Positions 10,569-21,101 of a DNA stretch of 64,000 bases are shown here, in pieces (the first letter of the stretch is position 1; the number at the start of each line of letters is the position of its first letter). Location: the NCBI GenBank assembly GCA_019096195.1, contig JAGTXK010000103.1, positions 682,001 through 746,000 of the forward strand, read 5' to 3'. The position numbers were made by a program, and so were the translations under genes. The DNA comes from Boletus sp. NGJ. Lineage: Eukaryota; Basidiomycota; Agaricomycetes; Boletales; Boletaceae. The notes below the pieces were generated by a model. The model did not search any database, had not been told where the DNA came from, and was given only the letters and a program-made list of their open reading frames with translations.

Positions 10569-12851
10569 CTAAACGGCGAACAAGACGTTGGCGGAGCAAG
10601 TGGGAAACGATGCGTCACATACCTCCATCTTCCTGGCGTGCCACCCTACCCCACTGTTGATATTTCCGTTTGCCTTGGCCAGCCGCTCCGTTTCAACCCG
10701 TAGAGGATGATTAGCGGGCAGCTGCCTCCGCAGTTCTCCACAGACCCAACCACTCGCCGAGTCAACATACCAGCCTCGACCCCCCTTGCTCCGGATAGTC
10801 CGCCATGTCCCGGCACCGACTCCGAGACTGACAAGCGCTGGTATAGATAACTCGATGACACGAAGGCGAGTGGGCGCCCGTGGGACAGTAGGTTCGGGAT
10901 TGAGTATGGACGTGTATGGCGGTGTACACAACGGTCCAACAATTTGGGTGTGCAAAGCAATGGAGGCCTGGAGTGCGGATCGTCGCGACCCACCTATGCC
11001 AGTACCGGCCCGGCCCCAGTCAAGCTCTGGTGAAGTGGATATGAGTGTCAGCACCTCGATGTTGACAGCCTTGGTCTTGATGAACGTGGCGATGGACTCC
11101 AGTTCAAGCTCTGGGATATAGGAGAGACCCAGTGAACGTAGCTTCGGTTGTGGCCCGCACGCATCCCGAAGCTGTTCTTTGGTAATTGGGAGGCTGGATA
11201 GGTCGAGGTATGTGAGTTCGCCACTAGTGAAGCATGGCGCGAGGGAAATGATTTCCCCGATGTCCCCGGTAGACAGCGGAGATGGGTACGTCTGATCACC
11301 AAAGAGCGTTAGCTCTTGTATCTGAGCAGCGGCGGGTGCTCGAACGAGGAAATCCTTGATTGACTCTCCGGTCAAGCGGGTGCACCGCGCTAGAGCAAGC
11401 GAACGGAGTCTAACGGACGAATTTGCAAGTGCACCAAGTAACTCTGGTGTGACACGTGTCGCGGAAAGGTCGAGATGGGTAAGAGAGGGGAAGGCGAGAA
11501 CAAAGGGAGTAAGGATGTGTGGCTGAATAGATTTTACACCCCGTAGACAGAGACGCTGAAGACCAGGGAAGGTCAATGACTCCTCTCGGGCAAAGCGAAC
11601 AGCCAGTGATGTACGAAAGCGACCCGCGTCCACTCGCCACTCGTCTTCGCTCCCACTTGAGTCAGCATCGGGGAGGAGCAAGTGAGTATTGACAAACTCG
11701 GTGAGTGCGCCGACGAAAACTGCACTGACGCAACCTGTCAAGTCAACAGCTTCGAGATCTTTGCAGTCGCGCCTCCTCTCGCGCTCGTCTCCCTCGGGAT
11801 CACTGTCATTGAAGCCACGTCCACGTGACTGGCGCCGGCGACCACACGAGGGAGAACCTCGGAGAAATAGCTCATTCAGAACAGGCAATGTAAGCGCCCC
11901 GTCCATATATTCGGTAGCGCCGAATGCCATCAGATTCGGCATTTCCTTCGATGGTATATCAGTCCCCACAGGCCGGAGAACAAGCAAGGCAGGTAGACAA
12001 ACCTTGAGAAGTGCCTCGACACGTTCGCCGGTAACAAAACGCCTGGTCATGCCTTCCTCAACAGAACGGCGCATGCCGATGGTCCGGAAATGGTTGAAAT
12101 CTATATGCTGTACAAACCTTCCGGGACGTGGGTCATGCAATGTCGGAACTAAGTATAAGCATGGGAGTCAGTGAGTATGCAATTGTTCTGCGAACAAAGA
12201 ATGGAACGTGACTTTACCATAAACACCAGGCTCGTTCCTGTCTACAGCGTTTTGGATTGCATCGCTAATGGAGCGCATGAGCTTCCATCGCGCAGGACTT
12301 TGGCTTTTCCCCCTCAGACGTCGCGGACTGGGATCACGAGACGCGGGTGGAGAGAGCAACTCGGGAGGAATAGATCCATCTGGACCGCTGAGCGTCTCAA
12401 GAATGGACTCCTTCCATTTTTTGAGGGCATCCTCATCAGTGGAAGCCCCGGGAATGGTAGTGCTCGCAAGAGCAGCCTTGGTGGCAGCATGGATGGACTG
12501 TTCGACGGCTAGCGCAGTATTGTCCTCCACGCTCTGGTCCTCGCCGCCAGCGATCTCTTCCACGAGCGCAAGCCAGCTTCGTGGAAGGCGGACCTCGATT
12601 CTCTGCCACAACCACGGTTTGGCAGCATCGTACCACGCGTGATTGACGAGGCAGAGATTGGCCAAAGTCCTACGCACGACTGACTCCGGACAGTTGCTCG
12701 GCGGCATGGATGACGGCAAGGCCGTCGGAGCACCATGATCACCGAGCACGATGGGGTCCAGGGAGCTCGAAGAGATTGGCAAACCTGCGGCATAGAGATG
12801 TGCGCAGATGGTGAAGAGGAGTTCGGAAGGGTATTGCAAGACAGCGGACAT
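10569..12851 (-). CDS. F-box protein with leucine-rich repeats
   Basis: Likely substrate adaptor of an SCF ubiquitin ligase. Two exons: 12851-12218 and 12148-10569, joined by a 69-bp intron with GTAAAG donor and TTAG acceptor; the phases close to give about 737 residues. The N terminus reads LQYPSELLFTICAHLY and then LANLCLVNHAWYDAAKPWLW, a typical fungal F-box. The C-terminal two thirds contains LRR-like units such as FPGLQRLCLRGVKSI, FPSLTHLDLSATRVT, LRSLALARCTRL and LTYLDLSSLPITKEQL. The linker between them has an RDPSPRRLRGKSQS-type basic, proline-rich stretch. A degraded duplicate lies immediately downstream (7908-9384), and the 3' flank of the gene was duplicated with it. The substrate is unknown. 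Confidence 0.85.
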
Positions 12852-13489
12852 GTTGAAGCAATGTCGGATCTGGCTGGTGGGGAATGTCTTATATACCTTA
12901 CGGTTCGGTACTTGGAATGTATAGTAGCCGTATTACATAATCCGGGGATAGGTGACAAATTGCAGAGCCGCGGAAGGGCTATTATGGGGTACAAATATTG
13001 ATTTTCAAGGGTCAAAACGGCCCCCTCGGTGGTAGAGCGGGACGAGCTCGGGTAGTAGCGAGCGGTCTGACTTGAAGAAACTCGACGTGTTCCTAGGTAT
13101 GGAAATATCTTGCGTATGGTGTTAACGTTTTGGATAGATTTACTACTATTTGATTGATCCGAGCGGTTCAGAACGGAGCCCTTTCTCCCAGCGAGAGTTA
13201 AACATATGGGGACTGTGCGTGCGTTTCCAACTTGGTTCCAGCCAAAGCATCGTCTTCTCGCTGAAGCTTCTGTGTCATTCTTTAACAGTCCAATCCCGAG
13301 AATACACGAACCATCCTTCACCTGACACGTTCGCACCTTTTATTTTTTCTCAATTCTGCGACAGTAACACGCAACTCAAAGTCAGTTGCTGCTGTCTTAC
13401 GTCCTTGGGCTCAGGTTCAATTTGGATTCTAATAGGATCCGTGCCTAACCCTGCCACACAAAATTGCTTGCTATCCCGTGGCCCATCTA
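12852..13489. other. Intergenic region upstream of the F-box gene
   Basis: A 120-codon frame (13150-13512 plus) has no motif and is probably chance. The divergent promoter of the F-box gene should lie near 12860-12950. Confidence 0.4.
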
Positions 13490-13548
13490 CCACTCGGCCG
13501 ATTCAGAGCTAAAAAGGAAAATTAGGCGTCACTCCTAAGGCCGAGTGG
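13490..13548. repeat. 10-bp perfect inverted repeat with tRNA A-box-like arms
   Basis: CCACTCGGCC at 13490-13499 is answered by GGCCGAGTGG at 13539-13548, leaving a 39-bp loop. The arm GGCCGAGTGG is the core of the D-arm/A-box of Leu and Ser tRNAs. A B-box-like GGTTCGGATCC lies on the minus strand close by (about 13550-13560). No cloverleaf with a matching acceptor stem could be built on either strand, so I call a repeat and not a tRNA. Confidence 0.5.
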
Positions 13549-14160
13549 CGGATCCGAACCACCAAGGTGGTCCACCACACGTTTTCTTCAAGCAATGCTC
13601 ATGTAGAGGTGCTCAAGTTCCGAATCCTCATTCAAACTGATACACAGGGCAGGGTGGACTGCTGTGGTTCGCCGCACGGACGCAAACGCGCGCAATTATC
13701 GTAATAGCAACACTAGTTTCAGCGTCAACATGGCAAATCGGGTAGCTACCAAGTTTCAGCGTCAACATGCAAATCAGGTAACCACCAAGATTCTCCATCG
13801 TCTTTGTTGACACTGCTTTGATGGTTGCGGTCTGAGTCAATTGACTACACATCCAGAAGTGAGCGGTAATGAACAAGTTCTCGCGTTCTCTGTCTCACAA
13901 CTCGCCACTGACCACTTGGCACTTGCTGCTTACATCGGGGGTGCTGTATAAATGTGTTCTGTGAGCGTTTGAACGATCATCCACGCGAACATGAATTCTA
14001 CGTGTTTCAGCAAATACGTTCCGCTGTCAGACTGTTTTCACGTTCTCACCAACATTTTCGCAGTCACGTCAACATATATATGATATTGCCCGCCTTGACC
14101 CGAAGAAAAAAGTCATGCGGAAGTATCACATGTGTATTAGCTATTTCAAACAATTTTCGG
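13549..14160. other. Intergenic region downstream of ERG28
   Basis: No coding evidence. A short direct repeat (AGTTTCAGCGTCAACATG at about 13715 and 13752) is present. Confidence 0.4.
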
Positions 14161-14783
14161 TTATGCCTTGACATAAAAGTCGTACTGTTGTAACATCCAA
14201 ACAAGCGAAACAGCTATCAACATCGTGTCAGCGGGTCTGTGAAACCAGTTTGCATGCACAACTCAACTTGATACTATCACGGGACTGAGCACTGGTACAT
14301 TGAATTTGGCAGTGCGGAAGATGAACAGCTCGGAGGTAAAGTGCCCAAAGGCAATGAGGTATGTGAACAGGGCCATGTCATATACACTATAGTGATTTAG
14401 CTGGGTGCAGCTGGATGGAAAGGGATACATACACTTTGCTGTGGATGTTATAGGCGGCATATCCCCGCACAACGGCAGCGGTCAACGTCCACGCGGCGAA
14501 CGTGCGTGCCTGCAGTCCAGTGACTGTGGGAGCGTTATGGCGAGTGGAAGGCGCAGGCAAGAGAGGCTTACTGGAGGTGGGTGCTACACCAGTGTAGAGC
14601 CTACGCGTGAGCTTGAGGGTTGCGAAGTTTTGGACCGTGTTGAAAATGGCCATCGAGGCAACAATGAGCTGCCATGTTGGTAAGAGCCCCTCGGTTTGGG
14701 GCAGAGCTGGTCAATTAAAGTCAGAAGGACACGACAGACGAGCAGGGCGAGCTACCTTCGAGGAAGGGCTGGTAGGAAGCCAT
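14161..14783 (-). CDS. ERG28: Ergosterol biosynthesis scaffold protein Erg28
   Basis: Erg28 is an ER membrane scaffold that tethers the C-4 demethylation enzymes (Erg25, Erg26, Erg27) and Erg6 in sterol synthesis. Five exons by eye: 14783-14756, 14706-14572, 14523-14433, 14386-14268, 14213-14161; phases close to 141 residues, the usual size. Diagnostic segments are LLPTWQLIVASMAIFNTVQN, TLKLTRRLY, LQARTFAAWTLTAAVVRGYA, VVYDMALFTYLIAFGHFTSE, FRTAKF and the C-terminal SLVWMLQQYDFYVKA. Four membrane-spanning stretches are evident. The last exon holds the conserved tail; without it the frame would stop early at 14263, so the last intron (GTTGAG donor, GATAG acceptor) is well supported by the family. 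The first exon is only 28 nt. Confidence 0.9.
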
Positions 14784-14943
14784 CAGAGTTGCGGTCAAGA
14801 CGAAGTTGAACGCCGATCGGAGAACCCAATAGACAACACATATTTGATTACATAACATTCCCTAAAGTAGGGATTGTCCAAAGAGTGAGTTTTGCTTTGT
14901 ACAATCGTCAGTGCCGCATTTCCAAGTCGGAGGGAACCAGTCC

Positions 14944-17900
14944 ATGCCAGATCCCTCCTCCATATCATTCCCTGGTCCGTCTCGCTCGAACTCGTTGGCC
15001 AGCACCGCCAGCAGCAGCGGAGCCAGCCTCACCCGTCGCTCGCGTATCACTCGAAAACGAACTCGAACGATTACTGCAGGTTCGCATCGTGATGACAAGC
15101 CCCCTGAAGTCGTGGACCAGGTCTTAGACATATCCGTGGCTAACAACGCAGACCCACCCTCGGGCTTGGTTGCTAGCCCCCAATCTGGCACGGTAGCAAC
15201 ACATCCTCGATCCGGTGCAGCCTCCGCTTCGGGCCCTGATGTAGCTAGTGGGTCAGATGCAAATAGGAGTTGTACCACCTTTGGGACGTTCGGCCCTCTT
15301 AAAGACGGCCATGAGGCGTCGCCAGGTGACTTTGCACACGCCCGTCCTTCGCAAATCCAACCAGGACTACCGCTGCCGCCCGAGACAGTTGTTTCCCCTC
15401 CCACGGTACGTTCACCTCGCTACTGTGAATAGTGACCCACTTTAATTCCGTTTTGTGCAGACCAAGGGCAAAGGCAGACACTTGCCTCGCATCACCTCCC
15501 CTCCGTCGTCGTTCAAACCTACTCCTACGGACGCTGACCGCGCTCGAAGTAGTTTGCGCGACTCCTTGATGACCCAACAGTCCTCAACCTCTTCCTCTGT
15601 GTATCCCATGTCCACCTGCATGGGTACCGAGTCACCCCCGTCCCCTCTGTCTCCCGTCCTGCCTGACCGTGGCGTTCCTGTACCCGCGTTCGAGTTTGAC
15701 GTTCCGAAAGTACAAGGGTTCGACGCAGATGATGTGTCTTATCGGCTACGGCTTCTTGTCAAGAACAACTACTTTCTCCCACCCGCGCATTCCAAACCAT
15801 CTCCCGCTGATTTTCCGCCCTCACCCAACAACTCCAAAAAGGCACCATCTCCAACGTTTTTGGACTTGTTTCGTGTTGGAAAGCCCAAGTCGAAACCTGC
15901 CAGCCCTGATGTCGCGAATGGTACCAGTCCGATATTCAGAGTAACCTCGGATTCGACAACAGCTTCTGGTCAGGTTGCACGCGATAATTGCAGACCCTCG
16001 CCGCAAACATTCCGTCAACCAGGGGGCCAGCATATAGCAAGGGTAGTTGTGGTTCGGGAGAAGATGGGGGACTTGGCTGCTGCTGCGAGGCAGGCAGAAA
16101 TGGATCTTTGGAGGCATGACTTTCTGCTGGACCGGGGCCGCGTCTCTCGGAGGACTAAATTTGCCACCTTTGATGGCATCGTTGATCCCACGGATTCGGT
16201 TGATGTACCACCTCCTTCAGCCAATTACCCTTTGGCGCTGCAGGCTTCAGCGCTTCACGGGCTTGGTATCGAAGATTCGGTCGGTGCAGCTATTTTAGCA
16301 GAACGATTGCCGCCTCCGGATAGTCCCGGCCAATCATCTCTGGATCCTCGGGAAGATGCCTGGAGAAAGGCTCTGCTTTGCGAAGCAGTTGGGCATTCCT
16401 TGAACAATTCGAGGGGCACTTCTTCTGCTTCGCGCTCCTCGACACCGACAAAGTCCCCCTTCAGCGCGCAGTCATCAGAGTCGCTTCGCCCCGATCCAGC
16501 GGCACAACTACAGAAGAGGTTACTGGACCAGAGGATTCTAAGACATCCTATTATTGATCCCTCTGAGGACTTTTCGCCGCCTCCCCCGACGGCTAGTTCA
16601 TCGTTCGACCCATCAGCCTTGGTTGCTGTTGTGGCGGATCCAGATCTTCGGCGGTTGTCCAACCTCGCCTTACTGAGAGCGGAGACGCCTGTGCCACATA
16701 CACCCCTTTCTCCACCACCTCGCCGACCGTATCGTAACCCCCAGCTCTCTCGGTCGCAGACCGACATTTCGCCAAATCCGGATAATTCCGCGGGTCAGAC
16801 GCCGAAAAAATCGTTGCGCAAGTCTATCTCGTCTCCTATGTTGTCTGAACAGCACGAGTGTAAGACGAACGGGACCGTCACACCAAGCAAAACCCCTCCA
16901 ATGCCTACTCTGAGCCCATCCCTAGCTCCATCATCTTTCGACAATCGACTGAGCAGAATCACCTCGATATCTCGCTACACGAGCAGCGATCACGACGACC
17001 ATCTCGGCAGGCAGTCGCTTGCAATGACACTGCCAAGTACGGATGGTCGACCGTCTATCTCCGAATATTTGCAGCCCTCGCCTACGGCTTCCGCATTTCG
17101 TGATAGATGGTCAGATGGTTATTACTCTGCCAATTCGGGAGGTCCCAGGGAGAGTTCAAGCTCTTCTCTTCACTCATCTGTCCTTCATCAACTCCCACGT
17201 CCATCTACCATGTCGCCTCCACCCAGACCGTCTTCATCCGTCGCAGGCATTGCCTTATCACCACCACCTCGCGCAGGTCACCGTCCTTTCCAGCCCACGT
17301 CCTCCCGGATACTTGCAATATCACCCACTCGGTCATCTTCTCAAGGTACCGTCCACTCGTTTGCATCCAATTCAACTCTGCCACAATCAATACATGCACC
17401 TCTACCACTCTTTCTAAACGTCTCATCGCAGAGCTTCCACTCTGCGCTCCATTCTGCGCCGCCGCCCTCCTCTACCACCGACTTCTTTGATCACATACAG
17501 GCCCACACAGATGTGATGGATGATCTGGACGACTCTGATGATAGCGGCAGTGAAACAGATCAGGATATCACCGCTGTTTATACTTCCCCGCCTGCAAAAC
17601 CTAAGTTAATGCGGTTAGGCAACCTCTCCACACCAAATGTCTACCCTGGGGCCAAGGAACCTTATTATCCGTCTGTTACTCCCACGGAGCGGCGACGGCC
17701 CGTGGGACACACAGCCCCCAAGACACCTTACTTCTCCAGTGTCAAAGGGGCTCCTGACTCCCTGACGCACCTTTCACTTGCTCAACATTCGCGAGAACAT
17801 CTTCCTATCGTAGAATCCTCCCCATGTCCCCGCCCTGCGACCGCGGGGGCTGAGAACGTTCGGCGTTGGCAAAAGGAGCAAGAAGCGTTCCAGGATTCTT

Positions 17901-17995
17901 CAAAAAGATTGGATGGTTTGCTTATCCGGCATATGCAAGCAGAAAAAGACACATTGAAAAGAATTGCTGAAACTGCGAAAGTAGCGAAATCATGA
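14944..17995 (+). CDS. Long Ser/Pro-rich protein of unknown function
   Basis: I do not recognise a named family. Two exons, 14944-15405 and 15461-17995, are joined in phase at a GTACGT donor and GTGCAG acceptor, giving about 998 residues. An in-frame Met at 14911 is an alternative start. The N-terminal part is Ser/Arg rich (TRRSRITRKRTRT). A more ordered block follows (FDADDVSYRLRLLVKNNYFL, TFLDLFRVGKPKSK) and later a region with IARVVVVREKMGDLAAAARQ, EMDLWRHDFLLDRGR and LGIEDSVGAAILAERLP. The remainder is low-complexity Ser/Pro with acidic DDLDDSDDSGSETD. The C terminus is helical (RRWQKEQEAFQDSSKRLDGL). The mix of disordered segments and short conserved-looking islands suggests a scaffold or signalling regulator, which is inference only. 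Confidence 0.8.
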
Positions 17996-18318
17996 TTTTT
18001 TCTTTTTTCTTCATTACTATTTACCCTGCGAGATCTAACTTTTCATTCCTCCTTCTCGAAAGTTGGCAGGTTACTCGTTCGACATACCCGTTCTATGATT
18101 ACTTTCTTGTAAACTGGCATGCACATGATTGATATCTACTTAGTTGATTTCCGGTCGCTGGAAATGTTGTTGCTGCGGGCTCCTGTGTGACTGCACGTGA
18201 AGCTTGGCTCCGCGTTCTGACTCCGCTCCCCAACCAATTGAGATGGTCGCAGCCATTGCCTGCCAGTCCACTTTTACTGCTCCTCACACTTTACAAGCAA
18301 CGCATAACGACAGAGACG
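17996..18318. other. Intergenic region
   Basis: Contains the 3' flank of the previous gene with T-rich sequence at 17998-18020 and the presumed promoter of the CS-domain gene. Alternative upstream Met codons at 18187 and 18243 exist for the next gene or in other frames. Confidence 0.4.
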
Positions 18319-20155
18319 ATGGACAAGACCCAAGACACACACAGACAACCCTATTCCTGGCATCAGGTCGGTACCACCTCCACTACTACCACCACCTATG
18401 GGTGATGGCGTAACCTCTCCGGCTGACAGTTATTCCAGTCTCATGACCAGGTGAAGCTCTCTGGGAAAGCCCATGGCCGTCGCTCACCCTTGCTGCGTAT
18501 TGTCTACAGGCGACGGTATTGCTCCTCGTTCCGTACGAGACATCCAAGGAGGACGTGGTGGTACGTTCCCACTATATGCGCCACCCGTGTTATAACGCTC
18601 TCCCTCACGCTCGAGCTTCATTGACACACAGGTGGTGATAGAACGGGACTATCTTCTGGCTGGCGTGAGAGGACAGCAGCCAGTTGTAAAGGTAAGCGCT
18701 CTGCGCACGTTTCTTCCTCTCTCGCAACACCTGTGCCATTTTCGACAGGCGTGGTTTTCTCCACAAACCCATGGGTTCTGACATTTATCAAACATCTAGG
18801 GCCGACTTTACGGAACCGTGGACGTTGCCAACTCGGCGTGGCAACTCGAGCCTCGAAACGCGCGACTCTCTGCGCGGGAGCGCACGACATCGACGATATC
18901 CACCACGTCGACGCAGTCGTCGTATGCGTTCGTGTCGGACCCGGAGATATCGAGCAGTTTTGCGGCGTCGCTGGAGAGTGGACAGACGTCGGATGCGGAG
19001 GAGGTGGTGACAGTGTCGCCCGGACTGGCTTCGCCGGTGTCGTCTGGAGATGAACGGTCTGGACCGACGTATCAGCGTAGATTGGGGGCGGGCGCGTCAG
19101 GTGCGGTCTCCCCGGCGATGCAACCACATGCGTTGTCGTCTTTTTCGTCGTTGGAGTCGTTGCCGTCCCCTTCGGGGAGGTTGTTGACGCTGCATTTGGA
19201 AAAGGAGCAGTCGATCATATGGCCGTCGCTCATTGTGGGGCCGGTGCCAAAGGAGCTTTCTCCATGTGCGCCGGTACCCGCTGCCTTGGACACGGATGCG
19301 GAAGACAAGTATAACATGGATCCGACGAGCCTCGTTTTGTTTGCCATCGAGTTGTTCGACATCCGAAAGGACAGAGAAGAGGCGTTTGAGTGTTTTGTGT
19401 AGGTGACCCCTCGTATATGCTATTGGGCGCTTAGAGCATTGATCTCTCGTGTGGCTAGACGCGCTTGGCATCAAGCACACCTGCCTTCTGCCACGATGAA
19501 ACTCGTCACACATTACTTGCCTCTCCAGATACCGCTCAGCGTGATCGATGCCAACGAGGAAAAACAACGGGGCACGATGTCGTACTATTTACAATGCATT
19601 GGTGGCCCTCTAGGGCTAGCACAGCTCTTCCTCGAAGCGGGTCTCCTTCATCTCGAAGGTGCCGCCTCAGTTCTTCTTTCTGCCTCTTACTCGACCCTTT
19701 CTTCTATTCGCGTCCCCCCTCCTCCTCAACCCAGTGAAGGCGGTGCGGAGGCATGGAAGAGAGACAGAGACCTGGCAAGTCGCTATTTTGATCGTGCGAG
19801 GGCGTTGCATCCCGAACTCGACGTACCCGTCGTCCCCGACGATGGCTCCGGACAAGCTGTGCTAGGCAGCACACACGAGCTCGAGATGCCGTCGATCGAG
19901 ATTCATCCATCTGCGCCGGAGAGCGTGTACTCGGGTGAAGACGTGATATATTCAGAGCAGGAGACCACGAGACGTAGACGGCGACAGAAGAAGGAGGAAC
20001 TGATCTTCTTGGACGAGGTCAAGGGGAGGGAAGATATCGAGAATGCGTGGTATTTGTACGTACCTAGTTTGGTTGGCGCTGGGACGGCGCTGTTGGTCGT
20101 TGGGGTGATTGGCGCGCTGAGCTTTTCGTCGTGGAGGCGAAACCAGGGCTCTTGA
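18319..20155 (+). CDS. CS-domain (p23/NudC-like) protein with C-terminal membrane anchor
   Basis: Six exons by eye: 18319-18366, 18439-18450, 18510-18560, 18632-18691, 18800-19398, 19459-20155; phases close to about 488 residues. Residues 10-80 form a CS/HSP20-like fold: YSWHQ, then ATVLLLVPYETSKEDVV, VVIERDYLLAGVRGQQPVVK and GRLYGTVDVANSAWQLE, the strands typical of p23 and NudC co-chaperones. A Ser/Thr-rich linker follows, then a helical region with LFDIRKDREEAFECFVRAWH and MSYYLQCIGGPLGLAQLFLE, a basic/acidic stretch (TTRRRRRQKKEELIFLDEV) and one membrane segment (LVGAGTALLVVGVIGALSF) near the end, with a short basic tail. This suggests a tail-anchored co-chaperone facing the cytosol. The second exon is just 12 nt (SHDQ). 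The partner proteins are unknown. Confidence 0.78.
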
Positions 20156-21101
20156 ATGCGTCGGAGGGCGGTTGGTATTTATCTGTAAGCTTTCTCTTTC
20201 TTTTCTTATGGTCGCTTGACGGTACATATATCTTTTTTTGTTTGCTCTGAAAGTCGTACGCTAGTTGAATGCTGTTCTTGGTTGTATATGATAAATGATA
20301 GAACAAAAACTTGATATGCTTCTGTGTGTATGAAACATGGTTGCCGGGTTTCAAGAAGAGGTCCATGTCATTGCACGTACAAGTGATGGATCCATAGAAA
20401 AGACGGGTAACAGACTCATCCGATCCCCGCTGCATAGAACAGCGACCCTCTCAGGCTATGGTAGGCCTCCCAACCACCCCAACTCGTCGAATCTACGAAC
20501 CAAGCGAAAATAAAATGCAGTCCGACGTCCGCAACCAAAACATGAACATAGACGATACTAGACGCAGCGTCACATGCAGGTATCTCTGGGGCGACAACCA
20601 GACCAAGTCCTTCCAAAGAGTCCCAAAGACTTGAATGTAATTTCGTAAGCTGGCGTAGCAAAGTATGTACCATGAAAAAAGAAAAAAAAAAAAAAAGAAA
20701 AAAGAAAAATCGTGAGTTCCCATTCTGAAGCTAGAGAAACGGTGAGAATAGAAACATATTATGAATTTACAGGATCATTCGAAGAGTGAAAGCTGACATA
20801 CAATCGAGTGGCCCAGGACATTGATCACAACATACAGGACAAGCCACAAAACACAAAGTGCAAGATGGGCATTGTGTGTGAAGTGGGAGGGTGAATATGA
20901 CAAAGCAGGAAAAGGTGTCGATCAGGGAAAATTTGCTCAGGTAATCTTTAGGGGTAGCGTACAGCTCGTCAAAATTGGGGTCCTTTGAGGCAGAGTACCG
21001 TGGCACAGCCATTGATGGCTCGGGCAGATAGATAGGGGGTAGTGTAGCAGTGGGTGGGGTTGGTCAGATCTAGATGTGGGCGAGAGGCTATGTAATATGA
21101 T
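20156..21101. other. Stretch with uncertain small frames
   Basis: Minus-strand frames at 21012-20767 (MAVPRYSASKDPNFDELY) and 20673-20416 (ending GGWEAYHSLRGSLFYAAGIG) could be exons of a small gene, but I cannot join them convincingly and recognise no family. A pure A-rich tract lies at about 20673-20708. Confidence 0.35.

Noticed and set aside
13490-13600. tRNA gene (Leu or Ser type)
   Set aside because: A-box and B-box-like pieces exist on both strands, but no acceptor stem or complete cloverleaf can be formed.
14263-14653. Truncated Erg28 ending at 14263
   Set aside because: A GTTGAG donor and GATAG acceptor join the conserved C-terminal tail in phase, so the gene is complete.
19399-19434. 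36-nt intron in the CS-domain gene using the acceptor at 19434
   Set aside because: It would be shorter than normal fungal introns; the acceptor at 19458 gives a 60-nt intron and an equally good frame.
20416-21012. Small minus-strand gene
   Set aside because: Two suggestive frames, but no convincing splice junction or family; kept only as a note in the gap entry.
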